From assembly GCF_000016505.1 (NCBI RefSeq), contig NC_009706.1, positions 1,178,001 through 1,242,000 of the forward strand: a stretch of DNA of 64,000 bases, read 5' to 3'. The notes beneath the pieces were generated by a model. The model worked only from the letters and a program-made list of their open reading frames with translations, did not search any database and was not told the origin of the DNA. Shown here piece by piece: positions 45,500 through 55,074 of the stretch. The position numbers were made by a program, and so were the translations under genes. The DNA comes from Clostridium kluyveri DSM 555. GTDB lineage: Bacteria; Bacillota; Clostridia; Clostridiales; Clostridiaceae. Numbering within the stretch: position 1 is the first letter of the stretch; every line of letters starts with the position of its first letter.

Positions 45500-45904
45500 T
45501 TATTTAAATCTCTTTATTTTTTGTACTTTAGGCATTTTGCCTTCTATAGGTATTAAGTCTTTTTTGGAAGTAATATTCCTTATGTTTATAAGGTCTAAAC
45601 TTTCTCTGTTTCCCTTTCCTCTTTTCCCCTTAAGACCTTGAACCAAAACCAAATTTCCCTGATTTATAGATATAAATTCCGGTTTTTTAAACCACTTTTT
45701 TCTGATATAAGAACACTTTACTATATTTTTACTTCTTTCAGGTCTGACTAAGAGAGTTACTGTTAATTTATTAAATATCCATAGTATAGTTTTTCTGGTT
45801 ATTTTAATAGATACCACAGTACCTTGTACTTGAGTCAATCTATCTCCATATTTTTTTAGATAGGATTTTGTATAGTATTGTGCAATCTTCTCTTTAAAAC
45901 TCAT
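45500..45904 (-). CDS. Conserved hypothetical basic protein
   Basis: A 134-residue, strongly basic protein starting MSFKEKIAQYYTKSYLKKYGDRL, with a beta-rich middle (GTVVSIKITRKTILWIFNKLTVTLLVRPE) and a Lys/Arg-rich end. No Cys pair or membrane segment is clear. The pattern of a beta core with a basic tail might suit nucleic acid binding, but that is speculation. GGGG stands upstream of the ATG on the minus strand. Confidence 0.6.
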   Translation of the reverse strand: MSFKEKIAQYYTKSYLKKYGDRLTQVQGTVVSIKITRKTILWIFNKLTVTLLVRPERSKNIVKCSYIRKKWFKKPEFISINQGNLVLVQGLKGKRGKGNRESLDLINIRNITSKKDLIPIEGKMPKVQKIKRFK

Positions 45905-46320
45905 ATAATATTAACCCCTTTACTACTTTATTTTTATCCTAAGGCTGTAAGTAGCTAATACTCTCATCTTTTTTAAAGTTGGGAGATAAGCACTGCTGCT
46001 TTCCTTTATAAATTCTTCTAATATTTAGATGGAAAAAAGTAGTTGCTATGAGCAAACTCCATTTTAAACTTCTGAAACACTTCATAGCAAATTCTACTTG
46101 AATATAAGAATAATTTGATATTAAGGCCAAATATTCAACGAAAATAACAGACAAAATTTTATTATATTATATCATAGTTATGTATATTTTTAAAATATAA
46201 CTGTTTATTCTTAATTATAGTTTCCACATTAGTTTTATATATACTTATTTCTCATTTTCGTTCCTAAATAAGTTTTTAGGAATATTATTATATTAAGTAG
46301 CTAAAAAAGGGGGAAGAGAT
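45905..46320. other. Gene-free region with an imperfect inverted repeat
   Basis: These 416 bases hold no supported gene; a minus-strand frame at 45939-46154 has no family look and no good ribosome binding site. AAGTAGTTGCTATGA (46037-46051) pairs with TCATAGCAAATTCTACTT (46082-46099) with a 3-base bulge, forming a hairpin with a 30-base loop. It could be part of a small RNA or a decayed mobile element. The last 100 bases are AT-rich and probably hold the promoter of the next gene. Confidence 0.35.
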
Positions 46321-48633
46321 ATGGATAGGGAGTTGTCTAAAGAAAAAATTATATATAATTTTAAATTATATGATATTGACTTTGCACATCAAGATAAACA
46401 TGATATAAGTAAAACATTTAAATTTATACCTGAATATAAAGAAGTATATGAAAAGATTAACATGGCATTAAAAATAAATAAAGAAGGATACAATATATAT
46501 CTTATAGATGATTTTTCTAGAGATAAACTTGAGAATATTATAGAATTTATAAAAAGTACCATGGAAAATAAAAATCCCTTGAAAGATATATGTTATGTGG
46601 TAGTAAAAGATGTGAAAAAACCTAAAGTATTATTTTTAACTGCAGGTAAGGGCAGAGAATTGAAAGTTATGCTGAGAAAGGTGCAGAAGAAGTACTTTGA
46701 ATGTACCTATGAATTTTATAATGGTTCTTCCCACAGGGAAAAAGAAATTCTGGTAGAAGAACTTCAGAAAGAAAGAAGTAAATTGATAAATAAAATTTTA
46801 GAAATATCTAATAAAGAAGGATTTACCTTAAAAATCAATGAAAATGGCTTTAATTTCATTCCTTTAAAACAGAATGGAGAAATGATGAACGAAAATGAAT
46901 ATGAAATGCTGGGAATGAAAGAAAAAGAAAATATAATAGACAAAGTAAATATACTAAAAAATAGTTCAGAAGAAATACTTGATAAATTAAAGAATATAGA
47001 ACTTGACCAAATTGAAAAAATTAAATTTATTATAAATAGCTATTATGAGAAAGAAACGGAAGACATAAAAAAAGAGTATTTAAAATTATTTAAAGAAGAC
47101 AATGAAGCTTTAGAATTTCTGAATCAGGCATGCAGTAATATAGAAAATGAAATAAAGGATATATATTCTATAAGCTATGAAGATGATAAAGAGAATATAT
47201 CCAGGATAATTTATAGATATTCTGTAAATGTTCTTGTGGATAATAGTGAAAATAAAGAACCTCCTATAATTTTTGAAGAAGATCCAAATGTGAATAATTT
47301 ACTTGGAAGTGTGGAATATGAAAATATAAATGGAACCTATACTACAGGGGTAAATCTCATAAGACCAGGGTCTCTTTTAAAGGCAAATGGAGGCTGCTTA
47401 ATACTTAGGGTAAGCAGCCTTTTAAATAATAAATCAGCTTATTACTATTTTAAAAAATCTATTATAAGCGGTAAAATTGATTTAAACTATGATAGAGGAT
47501 ATTTGGAACTATTGTCTTTAAGCGGGTTAAAACCAGAACCTATAAAATTTAGTGAAAAAATAATACTCATAGGAGATTATAATACCTATGATTTATTATA
47601 TAGTTATGATGAAGACTTTAAAAAGATATTTAAAATCAGAGTAGAATATAATGCCCTTTTAAATATCAATAAAGAAACAAAAATATCTTTTCTAGGAAAA
47701 GTATTTTCCATATGCAGGAGTAATAAACTTCATGACGTAGATGAAGAGGGTATAAAAGAGTTGGCAAAATTTTTGTCAAGAAAAGCTGAGGACAGAGATA
47801 AGTTGTTTATGGATGATTATGAGTTGGAAAGAATTTTAATGATTTCAGATAATAGGGTGATAAAAGATGGAAGAAAAATTATAACTGGAACAGATATTAT
47901 AAATACGGCATATGAAGAGGAATTAATAGAGAAAAGAATGATGGATATGTATAAGGGAGGACAGATATTTATAGATGTAACCGGAAAAGTAGTAGGTCAG
48001 ATAAATGGTCTGTCCGTCATTAATACAGGATATTTTAATTTTGGTAAACCTATAAAAATAACATGTACTTGTTTAAAGGGTAATGGAGATGTTATAGATG
48101 TACAAAAGGAAAGTGACTTAAGTGGTAAAATTCACAATAAGGCTATAAATATTCTTAAAGGATATATAAAAAGGCTAACGGGAGGGTATGATAAGTGTTC
48201 TGTAGATTTTTATTTAAGCTTCGAGCAAGTATATGGACAAATAGATGGGGATAGTGCTTCTGTAGCTGAAGTAATAAGTATGATATCTTCACTTTCTAAA
48301 ATAGGAATAAGACAAAATATAGCGGTAACGGGATCCATAAATCAGTTTGGAGAAATACAGCCTATAGGAGGGGTAAATGAAAAAATAGAGGGATTTTTTA
48401 AAATATGCAAAATACTGGGAGGAACCAAAGGCAAGGGAGTGCTTATTCCAAATTCCAATATTAAAAGTCTGGCCTTAAAAAATCCTGTGGAAAAAGAAGT
48501 AGAAAAGGGTAATTTTCATATTTATTGTATGTCTAATTTGAAAGATGCAGTGGAAATTCTAATGGAAAGAGATTATAACACTGTAATTCATACAGCCAAA
48601 AGAGAACTAAAAAAATATTCTTCAAATAGATAA
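46321..48633 (+). CDS. Lon-family protease with degenerate ATPase domain
   Basis: A 770-residue protein of the LonB/YcbZ-like family. The C-terminal S16 protease domain is intact: catalytic Ser is S645 in GDSAS and catalytic Lys is K688 in NEKIEG, with GSINQFGEIQPIGGV between. The N-terminal AAA part is altered. Where homologues have a P-loop (GPTGTGKT type) this protein reads YLIDDFSRDK at 60-69. The Walker B position reads GGCLILR with R363 where an acidic residue is expected. A long coiled-coil (residues about 125-280) separates the pieces. This implies an ATP-independent protease or one that uses a partner. GGGGGAAGAG precedes the ATG. Confidence 0.8.
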   Translation: MDRELSKEKIIYNFKLYDIDFAHQDKHDISKTFKFIPEYKEVYEKINMALKINKEGYNIYLIDDFSRDKLENIIEFIKSTMENKNPLKDICYVVVKDVKKPKVLFLTAGKGRELKVMLRKVQKKYFECTYEFYNGSSHREKEILVEELQKERSKLINKILEISNKEGFTLKINENGFNFIPLKQNGEMMNENEYEMLGMKEKENIIDKVNILKNSSEEILDKLKNIELDQIEKIKFIINSYYEKETEDIKKEYLKLFKEDNEALEFLNQACSNIENEIKDIYSISYEDDKENISRIIYRYSVNVLVDNSENKEPPIIFEEDPNVNNLLGSVEYENINGTYTTGVNLIRPGSLLKANGGCLILRVSSLLNNKSAYYYFKKSIISGKIDLNYDRGYLELLSLSGLKPEPIKFSEKIILIGDYNTYDLLYSYDEDFKKIFKIRVEYNALLNINKETKISFLGKVFSICRSNKLHDVDEEGIKELAKFLSRKAEDRDKLFMDDYELERILMISDNRVIKDGRKIITGTDIINTAYEEELIEKRMMDMYKGGQIFIDVTGKVVGQINGLSVINTGYFNFGKPIKITCTCLKGNGDVIDVQKESDLSGKIHNKAINILKGYIKRLTGGYDKCSVDFYLSFEQVYGQIDGDSASVAEVISMISSLSKIGIRQNIAVTGSINQFGEIQPIGGVNEKIEGFFKICKILGGTKGKGVLIPNSNIKSLALKNPVEKEVEKGNFHIYCMSNLKDAVEILMERDYNTVIHTAKRELKKYSSNR

Positions 48634-48648
48634 AAATATGTGTGAAAT

Positions 48649-48684
48649 ATAATTGACAATGTACGCATGTTCATTGTCAATTAT
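48649..48684. terminator. Bidirectional terminator
   Basis: ATAATTGACAATG pairs perfectly with CATTGTCAATTAT around a 10-base loop, between convergent genes. Confidence 0.7.
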
Positions 48685-48688
48685 ACAT

Positions 48689-49786
48689 TTAAACATTAAA
48701 TCTGAAATGGACTACATCGCCATCTTTCATTATATAGTCCTTACCTTCAAGTCTATAGTAGCCTTTTTCTTTTGCAGCTGACTCTGAGCCGCATTCTATA
48801 AGTTTATCATAGGATATAATTTCCGCCCTTATAAATCCTTTTTGTATATCAGTGTGTATTTTGCCTGCAGCTTCAGGAGCTTTTGTTCCCTGTTTTATTG
48901 TCCAAGCCCTTACTTCTGGAGTTCCAGCAGTTAAAAAACTCATAAGTCCCAGTAATTTATAGCTGGCATTTATTAATTTATCGAGTCCTGCTTCACATAG
49001 TCCGTATTCCTTTAACATCTCCAGTTTTTCCTCCTCTTCTAAAGAGGAAAGTTCTTCTTCTATTTTAGCCGAGATAACTACTACCTGAGAATTTTCATTT
49101 TTAGCATATTCTTTAACTTTTTTAACAAATTCATTTTCCAAATTTCCACAAATCAAGTCGTCCTCAGATATATTGGCTACATAAAGTACAGGTTTTGTTG
49201 TCAGTAAAAAAAAATCTTTAACAAATTCCTTTTCTTCTTTTGATAATTCTAAAGTCCTTACTGGCAATCCTTTTTCCAGATGGTCTTTTACTTTTAACAT
49301 AATATCATGCTGGAATTTTGCATCTTTATTTCCGCTTTTAGAAAGCTTTTGTATTTTTTCTATTCTTCTATCCATCACTTCTATATCTGAAAATATAAGT
49401 TCTAGGTTTATAGTTTCAATATCCCGGATAGGATCTATATTTCCATCTACATGTACTATGTTTTCATCTTCAAAACATCTTACTACATGAACTATGGATT
49501 CTACTTCTCTTATATGGGATAAAAATTTATTTCCAAGGCCTTCTCCTCTGCTGGCACCTTTAACTAAACCTGCTATGTCATAGAATTCAATGGCGGTAGG
49601 TATCTTTTTTTTGGAACTATACATTTTCTCCAGTACATCCAGTCTTTTATCTGGGACGCTTACCACTCCTACGTTGGGCTCTATAGTGCAAAAAGGGTAG
49701 TTGGCAGATTCTGCCCCTGCCTTTGTTATGGCATTGAACAAAGTGCTTTTTCCTACATTTGGTAATCCTACAATTCCAAGTTTCAT
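48689..49786 (-). CDS. ychF: Redox-regulated ATPase YchF
   Basis: A 365-residue Obg-family P-loop protein (bacterial counterpart of OLA1). G1 is GLPNVGKST near the start, followed by NYPFCTIEPNVGVV and DIAGLVKGASRGEGLGNKFL. The C-terminal TGS domain contains RAWTIKQGTKAPEAAGKIHTDIQKGFIRAEI. It prefers ATP over GTP and associates with ribosomes. Length is standard. It is transcribed away from the division cluster. Confidence 0.95.
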   Translation of the reverse strand: MKLGIVGLPNVGKSTLFNAITKAGAESANYPFCTIEPNVGVVSVPDKRLDVLEKMYSSKKKIPTAIEFYDIAGLVKGASRGEGLGNKFLSHIREVESIVHVVRCFEDENIVHVDGNIDPIRDIETINLELIFSDIEVMDRRIEKIQKLSKSGNKDAKFQHDIMLKVKDHLEKGLPVRTLELSKEEKEFVKDFFLLTTKPVLYVANISEDDLICGNLENEFVKKVKEYAKNENSQVVVISAKIEEELSSLEEEEKLEMLKEYGLCEAGLDKLINASYKLLGLMSFLTAGTPEVRAWTIKQGTKAPEAAGKIHTDIQKGFIRAEIISYDKLIECGSESAAKEKGYYRLEGKDYIMKDGDVVHFRFNV

Positions 49787-50045
49787 TTATGTACATTCCC
49801 TTCTCAATTAGTATACGCTAGTGCAAAATTCATTTAAAATTATACTCTACAAATAGTAATATTTCAATGATAAAGCACTTTAATAGATTTTAAAAAAATA
49901 TTAAAATTATAATAAAAAAAGAGGAATTTACATGTTGATATAGAATATTAATTTTTAGTGATTTAAACAGTTATTAAAAAAAGTAAAATAAGTATCATAT
50001 TAACAAATTATAAGTTTAAAACAGCAAAATTGGAGGATACTTTTT

Positions 50046-50975
50046 ATGGAATTCAAGCATATACCTGTGCTATTAAAAGAAACTATAGATAGCCTAAATA
50101 TTAAGCAAGATGGAGTCTATGTAGACTGTACTTTAGGGGGAGGAGGCCATTCTTTAGAAATATTAAAGAGGTTATCTGACAAAGGAAAATTAATAGCAAT
50201 TGATCAGGATATTTCCGCCATTAATTGGTCAGAAGAAAGGTTAAAGAATTTTAAAAATATTATTTATGTACATGATAATTTTTATAATATACAACAAATT
50301 TTAAAGGAATTAAAAATTGATAAAGTGGATGGTATAATTATGGATCTAGGAGTTTCTTCTTATCAATTAGATGAAGGAAAACGGGGATTTAGTTATATGA
50401 AGGATGCTCCTTTAGATATGAGGATGAATAGAGATAGTTCATTATCTGCTTATGAAATAGTGAATCAGTATAATGAAGAAGAACTTTGTAGAATTATAAG
50501 AGATTATGGGGAAGAAAATTTTTCTAGAAGAATATCAAAATTTATAGTAAAGGCAAGGGAAGAATCTCCAATAAGTACCACACTGCAGTTGGTAGGTATA
50601 ATAAAAAAGGCTATACCTTTAAAATTTCAAAAAGAAGGTCATCCTGCAAAGAGAACCTTCCAGGCCATACGTATAGAGGTAAATGAAGAACTGAAAATAC
50701 TTGATAAGGCAGTGGAGGATGGTGTAGCAAATTTAAATACAGGAGGAAGGATAGCCATTATAACATTTCATTCTTTAGAGGATAGGATAATAAAATCCAA
50801 ATTTAAAATGCTTGAGAATCCTTGCACTTGTCCAGCGGACTTTCCTATATGTATATGTGGGAAAAAACCTATTGTAAAGATTGTAAATAAAAAACCGATA
50901 GTTCCTACAGAAGAAGAAAAATCTATAAACCCGAGAAGCAAAAGTTCTAAATTAAGAATAGCTGAGAGAATTTAG
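50046..50975 (+). CDS. rsmH: 16S rRNA (cytosine-1402-N4) methyltransferase RsmH
   Basis: A 309-residue SAM-dependent methyltransferase (formerly MraW). It starts [18 protein letters not shown], with the SAM-binding [11 protein letters not shown] at 27-37, [26 protein letters not shown] and [12 protein letters not shown]. The C-terminus has the usual Cys-rich [17 protein letters not shown]. It heads the division and cell-wall cluster; mraZ is not upstream. TTGGAGGA precedes the ATG. Confidence 0.96.
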   Translation: MEFKHIPVLLKETIDSLNIKQDGVYVDCTLGGGGHSLEILKRLSDKGKLIAIDQDISAINWSEERLKNFKNIIYVHDNFYNIQQILKELKIDKVDGIIMDLGVSSYQLDEGKRGFSYMKDAPLDMRMNRDSSLSAYEIVNQYNEEELCRIIRDYGEENFSRRISKFIVKAREESPISTTLQLVGIIKKAIPLKFQKEGHPAKRTFQAIRIEVNEELKILDKAVEDGVANLNTGGRIAIITFHSLEDRIIKSKFKMLENPCTCPADFPICICGKKPIVKIVNKKPIVPTEEEKSINPRSKSSKLRIAERI

Positions 50976-51002
50976 TTCTAAAGTTTAGGTGAGGTGAATA
51001 AA

Positions 51003-51494
51003 GTGATATTAATGAATGAAGAAGATATGGTAAATGGTAATACCGTTTTGCAGCCAGAGTACAGACCTTATGTAGAAACTGAAGAAAAAAAATATGGTGA
51101 TAAAAATACAGGAAAAGATAAAAAGAACCGTATAAAAGTAAAGAAAAAGCTTAAGATTATAAGAAACATAGGTTTAGCTTTTATAGTAGGTGTTATTTTG
51201 GTGTATAGGTATTCTGTAATATATGACATGCAGACTGAATTAAATTCTGTAGAAATGAATATAGATAACATTAGCAGAGAAAATGAAAATTTAAAAGTAG
51301 ACCTGGTAAAATATAATAATTTGCAGTACATAGAGAACACTGCTGTAAATAAACTTCATATGATAGTTTCAGACACAGGGAAAGCGGTTTATGTAAATAT
51401 AGATAAAAAAACTGTAAAAACACAAGAGGATGTAGATGAAATAAAAACACAAAAAGGAATTTTAAATAAATTGAAGCAATTAATATGGAGGTAA
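51003..51494 (+). CDS. ftsL: FtsL-like cell division protein
   Basis: A 163-residue bitopic membrane protein. A basic cytoplasmic part (KKNRIKVKKKLK) precedes a membrane helix (IIRNIGLAFIVGVILVYRYSV), then a leucine-zipper-like coiled coil (TELNSVEMNIDNISRENENLKVDL), the FtsL/DivIC pattern. Starts at GTG 50994, GTG 51003 and ATG 51012 are all possible; 51003 has the best spacing from AGGTGAGGTG. Its place between rsmH and the PBP gene fits FtsL, which links the PBP to the divisome. Confidence 0.8.
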   Translation: MILMNEEDMVNGNTVLQPEYRPYVETEEKKYGDKNTGKDKKNRIKVKKKLKIIRNIGLAFIVGVILVYRYSVIYDMQTELNSVEMNIDNISRENENLKVDLVKYNNLQYIENTAVNKLHMIVSDTGKAVYVNIDKKTVKTQEDVDEIKTQKGILNKLKQLIWR

Positions 51495-51500
51495 GTAATT

Positions 51501-53348
51501 TTGTCTAAAATGGAATATAGGGACAGGGTGATTATCAGAAAGAGAATGATAATTGTTTTTAGCTTCCTATTTATGGCATTTTTTTTGTTGATAATTAGAA
51601 TGTGTTATGTAATGATATATAATTCACCTAAACTTAAATCTATGGCAATAGCTCAGTGGACAAGTGACGTGAAAATTGATGCCAAAAGGGGGAGGATTTT
51701 AGATAGAAATGGAAATGAACTGGCAGTTAGTGCAAATGTATATAGAATAGATTTAGATATGAATACCCTAAGAAGTACTATGGAGGAGAAGAAAATATCA
51801 CAAGATAAAGTGGCTAGTGATCTTGCCGGTGCCCTTTCTATGGAAAAAAGTGAAGTATCTAAGATATTGAATAAAACTCTTCCAGGAGGACTTCCTATTG
51901 CTTCTGCTACTTTAAAGAGAAGAGTTGAAAAAGATGCAGCAGATAAAGTTTCTGCTCTAAATTTAAATGGAGTCTTAATATCGGCAGATACTAAAAGATA
52001 TTATCCAAATAGCAATTTTTTAGCTCAGGTACTAGGACACACTAATTCAGATGGAGTTGGTCTTACTGGAGTAGAACTTTATTATAATAAGGAACTAGCG
52101 GGAACTCCTGGTAGGAGAATTGCAGAATTAGATAGGAAAAGTGAGGAGCTTCCCTACACTATATCGGAATTTACAAAGCCTGTAGATGGAAAGGATATAG
52201 TTCTTACTATAGATGAAATGATTCAGCATTTTGCAGAAAAGTCTGCACAGCAAGCATTAAATGATTATAAGGCCAATGCAGTTTCAATAATAGTTATGGA
52301 TCCTAAAACGGGAGAAATACTTGCCATGGCCAATAAACCGGATTATGATCCAAATAATCCCTGGATAGAGAATAAAACCTATGATGAATTACAGAAGATA
52401 TGGAGAAATAGAGCGGTAAGTGATACCTTTGAGCCGGGTTCTATATTTAAAGTGGTAACTGCACAAACTGCCCTTGAGACAAATTCTGTAGGGGAAAATG
52501 ATACTTTTTCCTGTGATGGAAGTATAACCATTGGTAACAGAACTATACACTGCTGGCAGACTTCCGGTCATGGAGTGCAAACTTTTCCGGATATACTTAA
52601 AAATTCTTGCAATGTGGGATTTGCTGAACTAGGAAAGAAAATAGGGAAAGAAAAATTAAATGCCTACATACAAAAGTTTGGTTTCGGACAGAAGACGGGA
52701 ATAGATTTGCCGGGAGAAGCTAAGGGGATAATAAAAAAGACAGAGAATATAAGTGATGTAGATTTAGCTACTATTTCCTTCGGACAAGCAAATACTGTGT
52801 CTGCAGTTCAGTATTTAAGGGCCTTTAATGCAGTGGCAAATGGAGGCACTTTAATTACTCCTCATGTTATGAAGGAAGTACAGCATTATGATGAAAGTAA
52901 AGGAAAAGAAATTGTTGATGAAGAATATAACATTAAAAATAACAGCAGTAAAATATTAGATGAAAATAAGACTGCACAGCTTAGAGGATATTTAGAGAAT
53001 GTAGTTTCAGAAGGTGGAGGTAAAAATGCCTTTATAGATGGATACCACATAGCGGGAAAAACTGGAACAGCACAAAAAGCTGGAGTTGGAGGATATCAGG
53101 CTGGAAAATATGTAGCATCTTTTGCAGGAATGGCTCCTTCAAGTGATCCAAGGATAACAGTATTAGTATCCATAGATGAGCCAGATCCTTATAATTATTA
53201 TGCAGCTCAAACAGCTGCTCCTACGGCGAAACAGCTTTTTGCAGATATATTTAATTATCTTGCTATAAAAGGAGACTCAACCTCTGGAGATAGTAGTACA
53301 GCACAAAGTAATAGTACGGGAATTATTAGTACAGAAAAGGGCGATTAA
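51501..53348 (+). CDS. Class B penicillin-binding protein, SpoVD/FtsI type
   Basis: A 615-residue transpeptidase. It has an N-terminal membrane helix (residues 12-34), a dimerisation domain (GRILDRNGNELAVSANVYRIDLD) and the penicillin-binding domain with active-site SIFK at 314-317, SCN at 369-371 and KTGTAQK from 520. No PASTA domain follows, only a Ser/Thr tail, so it is shorter than Bacillus SpoVD. It makes septal peptidoglycan crosslinks with FtsW/SpoVE. The TTG start lies nine bases after GGAGG. Whether it serves vegetative division, sporulation or both cannot be told. Confidence 0.9.
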   Translation: MSKMEYRDRVIIRKRMIIVFSFLFMAFFLLIIRMCYVMIYNSPKLKSMAIAQWTSDVKIDAKRGRILDRNGNELAVSANVYRIDLDMNTLRSTMEEKKISQDKVASDLAGALSMEKSEVSKILNKTLPGGLPIASATLKRRVEKDAADKVSALNLNGVLISADTKRYYPNSNFLAQVLGHTNSDGVGLTGVELYYNKELAGTPGRRIAELDRKSEELPYTISEFTKPVDGKDIVLTIDEMIQHFAEKSAQQALNDYKANAVSIIVMDPKTGEILAMANKPDYDPNNPWIENKTYDELQKIWRNRAVSDTFEPGSIFKVVTAQTALETNSVGENDTFSCDGSITIGNRTIHCWQTSGHGVQTFPDILKNSCNVGFAELGKKIGKEKLNAYIQKFGFGQKTGIDLPGEAKGIIKKTENISDVDLATISFGQANTVSAVQYLRAFNAVANGGTLITPHVMKEVQHYDESKGKEIVDEEYNIKNNSSKILDENKTAQLRGYLENVVSEGGGKNAFIDGYHIAGKTGTAQKAGVGGYQAGKYVASFAGMAPSSDPRITVLVSIDEPDPYNYYAAQTAAPTAKQLFADIFNYLAIKGDSTSGDSSTAQSNSTGIISTEKGD

Positions 53349-53420
53349 AGTTATTGTTTACAGTTGGCTTTAAGAAAATTATAATAAAATAATGGAAGAG
53401 TCAATAGAAAATTAGTTTAA

Positions 53421-53456
53421 GGCATGCAATACCGTTATATACAAGTGTTGCATGCC
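53421..53456 (+). terminator. Hairpin after the PBP gene
   Basis: GGCATGCAA pairs perfectly with TTGCATGCC around an 18-base loop. No T tract follows, so it may attenuate or stabilise the transcript rather than end it. Confidence 0.4.
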
Positions 53457-53536
53457 AATGCTATGTATAAATTTTATTTCATTGATTTGGTTGAATTTAA
53501 AAGTAAATTCTATAATATAATTTAGGAGATGATATT

Positions 53537-54994
53537 TTGAATCTAAAAGATGTATTGAGGGGAATAGATTACAAAATTATTAAAGGAAAAAATAATCTAA
53601 ATATAGGAGAAATTCAATATGATTCAAGAAAAGTTAAAACTGGAGATTTATTTGTCTGTATTGCAGGGTACGTTACTGATGGACACAAGTATATAGAAAG
53701 TGCCTTTAAAAATGGAGCAGCAGCAATTGTATTAAGCAAGAAAGTTGATTTCATTCCCGATTGCACTGTAATAGAAGTAAAAGATACCAGAAAGGCATTG
53801 GCACTCATGTCATCAAATTACTATGATAATCCTGCTGAAGATATGAAAATAATAGGTATAACTGGTACCAATGGCAAAACTACCTCCACATTTATGGTAA
53901 AATCTATATTGGAGACTGCAGGTTATAAAGTGGGAGTGGTAGGTACCATATCAAATTATATAGGAAATAAAAAGATACCTTCCCATAGGACTACACCTGA
54001 ATCCTTAGAACTTCAGAAATTATTCAAGGAAATGGTAGATGATGGTGTGGATTATTGTGTTATGGAAGCATCTTCTCATTCCTTATACCTAGATAGGGTA
54101 TATGGAGTAGAGTTTTGTCAGGCTCTATTCACAAATTTAACCAGAGATCATCTGGATTTTCATAAAACCTTTGAAGAATACTATAAATCAAAAATTATTC
54201 TATTTAAAAATACAGTTAATTCTGTAATAAATATAGATGATAAATATGGAGAAAGGGTATATGAAGATGCCAAGGGTAAAAAATTAACCTATGCTATAGA
54301 TAAAAATGCAGATTTGATGGCGGATAATTTAAAAATTCATTCCAGAGGAGTAAATTTTAATATATCATATGAAGGGAATACAAAGCATATAAATTTAAAT
54401 ATACCAGGAAAGTATAATGTAATGAATGCTCTTGGAAGTGCAGGGGTTTGTCTGGCGGAAGGAATAGATTTAAATACTGTAAAAAAAGGATTAGAAGATA
54501 TGCCTTCTGTGCCAGGTAGATGTGAAATAGTCACAAAATCATATAATTTGGGATATGAAGTTGTAGTAGACTATGCTCATACTCCAGATGGACTTGAAAA
54601 TATATTAAAATGTGCCAGGGAATTTACCAAAGGAAAACTTATTTCTGTATTTGGGTGCGGTGGAGATAGGGATAGCACTAAAAGACCTATAATGGGAAAC
54701 ATAGGTACAAAATTTTCTGATTTTGCAGTAGTGACTTCTGATAATCCTAGGGGAGAAGAGCCTATGGCTATAATAAAGGATATACTAACAGGTATTAAAA
54801 AAAACAATTACATTGTAATTGAAAATAGAAAAGAAGCCATAAAGAAGGCTATGGAAATGGCTGAAACAGGAGATGTAGTAGTTATAGCGGGAAAAGGCCA
54901 TGAAGATTATCAGATTCTAAAAGATAGAACAATACATTTTGATGAAAGAGAAATAGTAGCAGAAATCATAGAGGAATCCACAGTTAACAATTAA
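53537..54994 (+). CDS. murE: UDP-MurNAc-tripeptide synthetase MurE (meso-DAP adding)
   Basis: A 485-residue Mur ligase that adds the third residue to UDP-MurNAc-dipeptide using ATP. The ATP site is [12 protein letters not shown] near residues 111-122; [10 protein letters not shown]-type and [13 protein letters not shown] motifs follow. The amino-acid specificity loop reads DNPR at 402-405, which in known enzymes selects meso-diaminopimelate rather than lysine. The start is TTG after AGGAGATG. Its last codons and stop are supplied by a tandem AATTAAC repeat. Confidence 0.95.
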   Translation: MNLKDVLRGIDYKIIKGKNNLNIGEIQYDSRKVKTGDLFVCIAGYVTDGHKYIESAFKNGAAAIVLSKKVDFIPDCTVIEVKDTRKALALMSSNYYDNPAEDMKIIGITGTNGKTTSTFMVKSILETAGYKVGVVGTISNYIGNKKIPSHRTTPESLELQKLFKEMVDDGVDYCVMEASSHSLYLDRVYGVEFCQALFTNLTRDHLDFHKTFEEYYKSKIILFKNTVNSVINIDDKYGERVYEDAKGKKLTYAIDKNADLMADNLKIHSRGVNFNISYEGNTKHINLNIPGKYNVMNALGSAGVCLAEGIDLNTVKKGLEDMPSVPGRCEIVTKSYNLGYEVVVDYAHTPDGLENILKCAREFTKGKLISVFGCGGDRDSTKRPIMGNIGTKFSDFAVVTSDNPRGEEPMAIIKDILTGIKKNNYIVIENRKEAIKKAMEMAETGDVVVIAGKGHEDYQILKDRTIHFDEREIVAEIIEESTVNN

Positions 54995-55055
54995 CAATTA
55001 ACAATTCACAATGCACGATTCACAATTGTGAACTGTGAATCGTGAACTGTGAATT
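54983..55055. repeat. Tandem AATTAAC units plus a 22-bp palindrome
   Basis: Three tandem TTAACAA units (54984-55005) run into a long inverted repeat: AATTCACAATGCACGATTCA (55003 on) pairs with TGAATCGTGAACTGTGAATT (ending 55055) with two mismatches around a short loop. The unit ends MurE and fills most of the gap before MurF. Similar AATTAAC runs are scattered in clostridial genomes as I recall. Confidence 0.6.
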
Positions 55056-55074
55056 GAAAAAGAGGTGTTGGTTT

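Noticed and set aside
45939-46154. 71-residue minus-strand reading frame
   Set aside because: No convincing ribosome binding site or family look, and it spans the inverted repeat; more likely non-coding.
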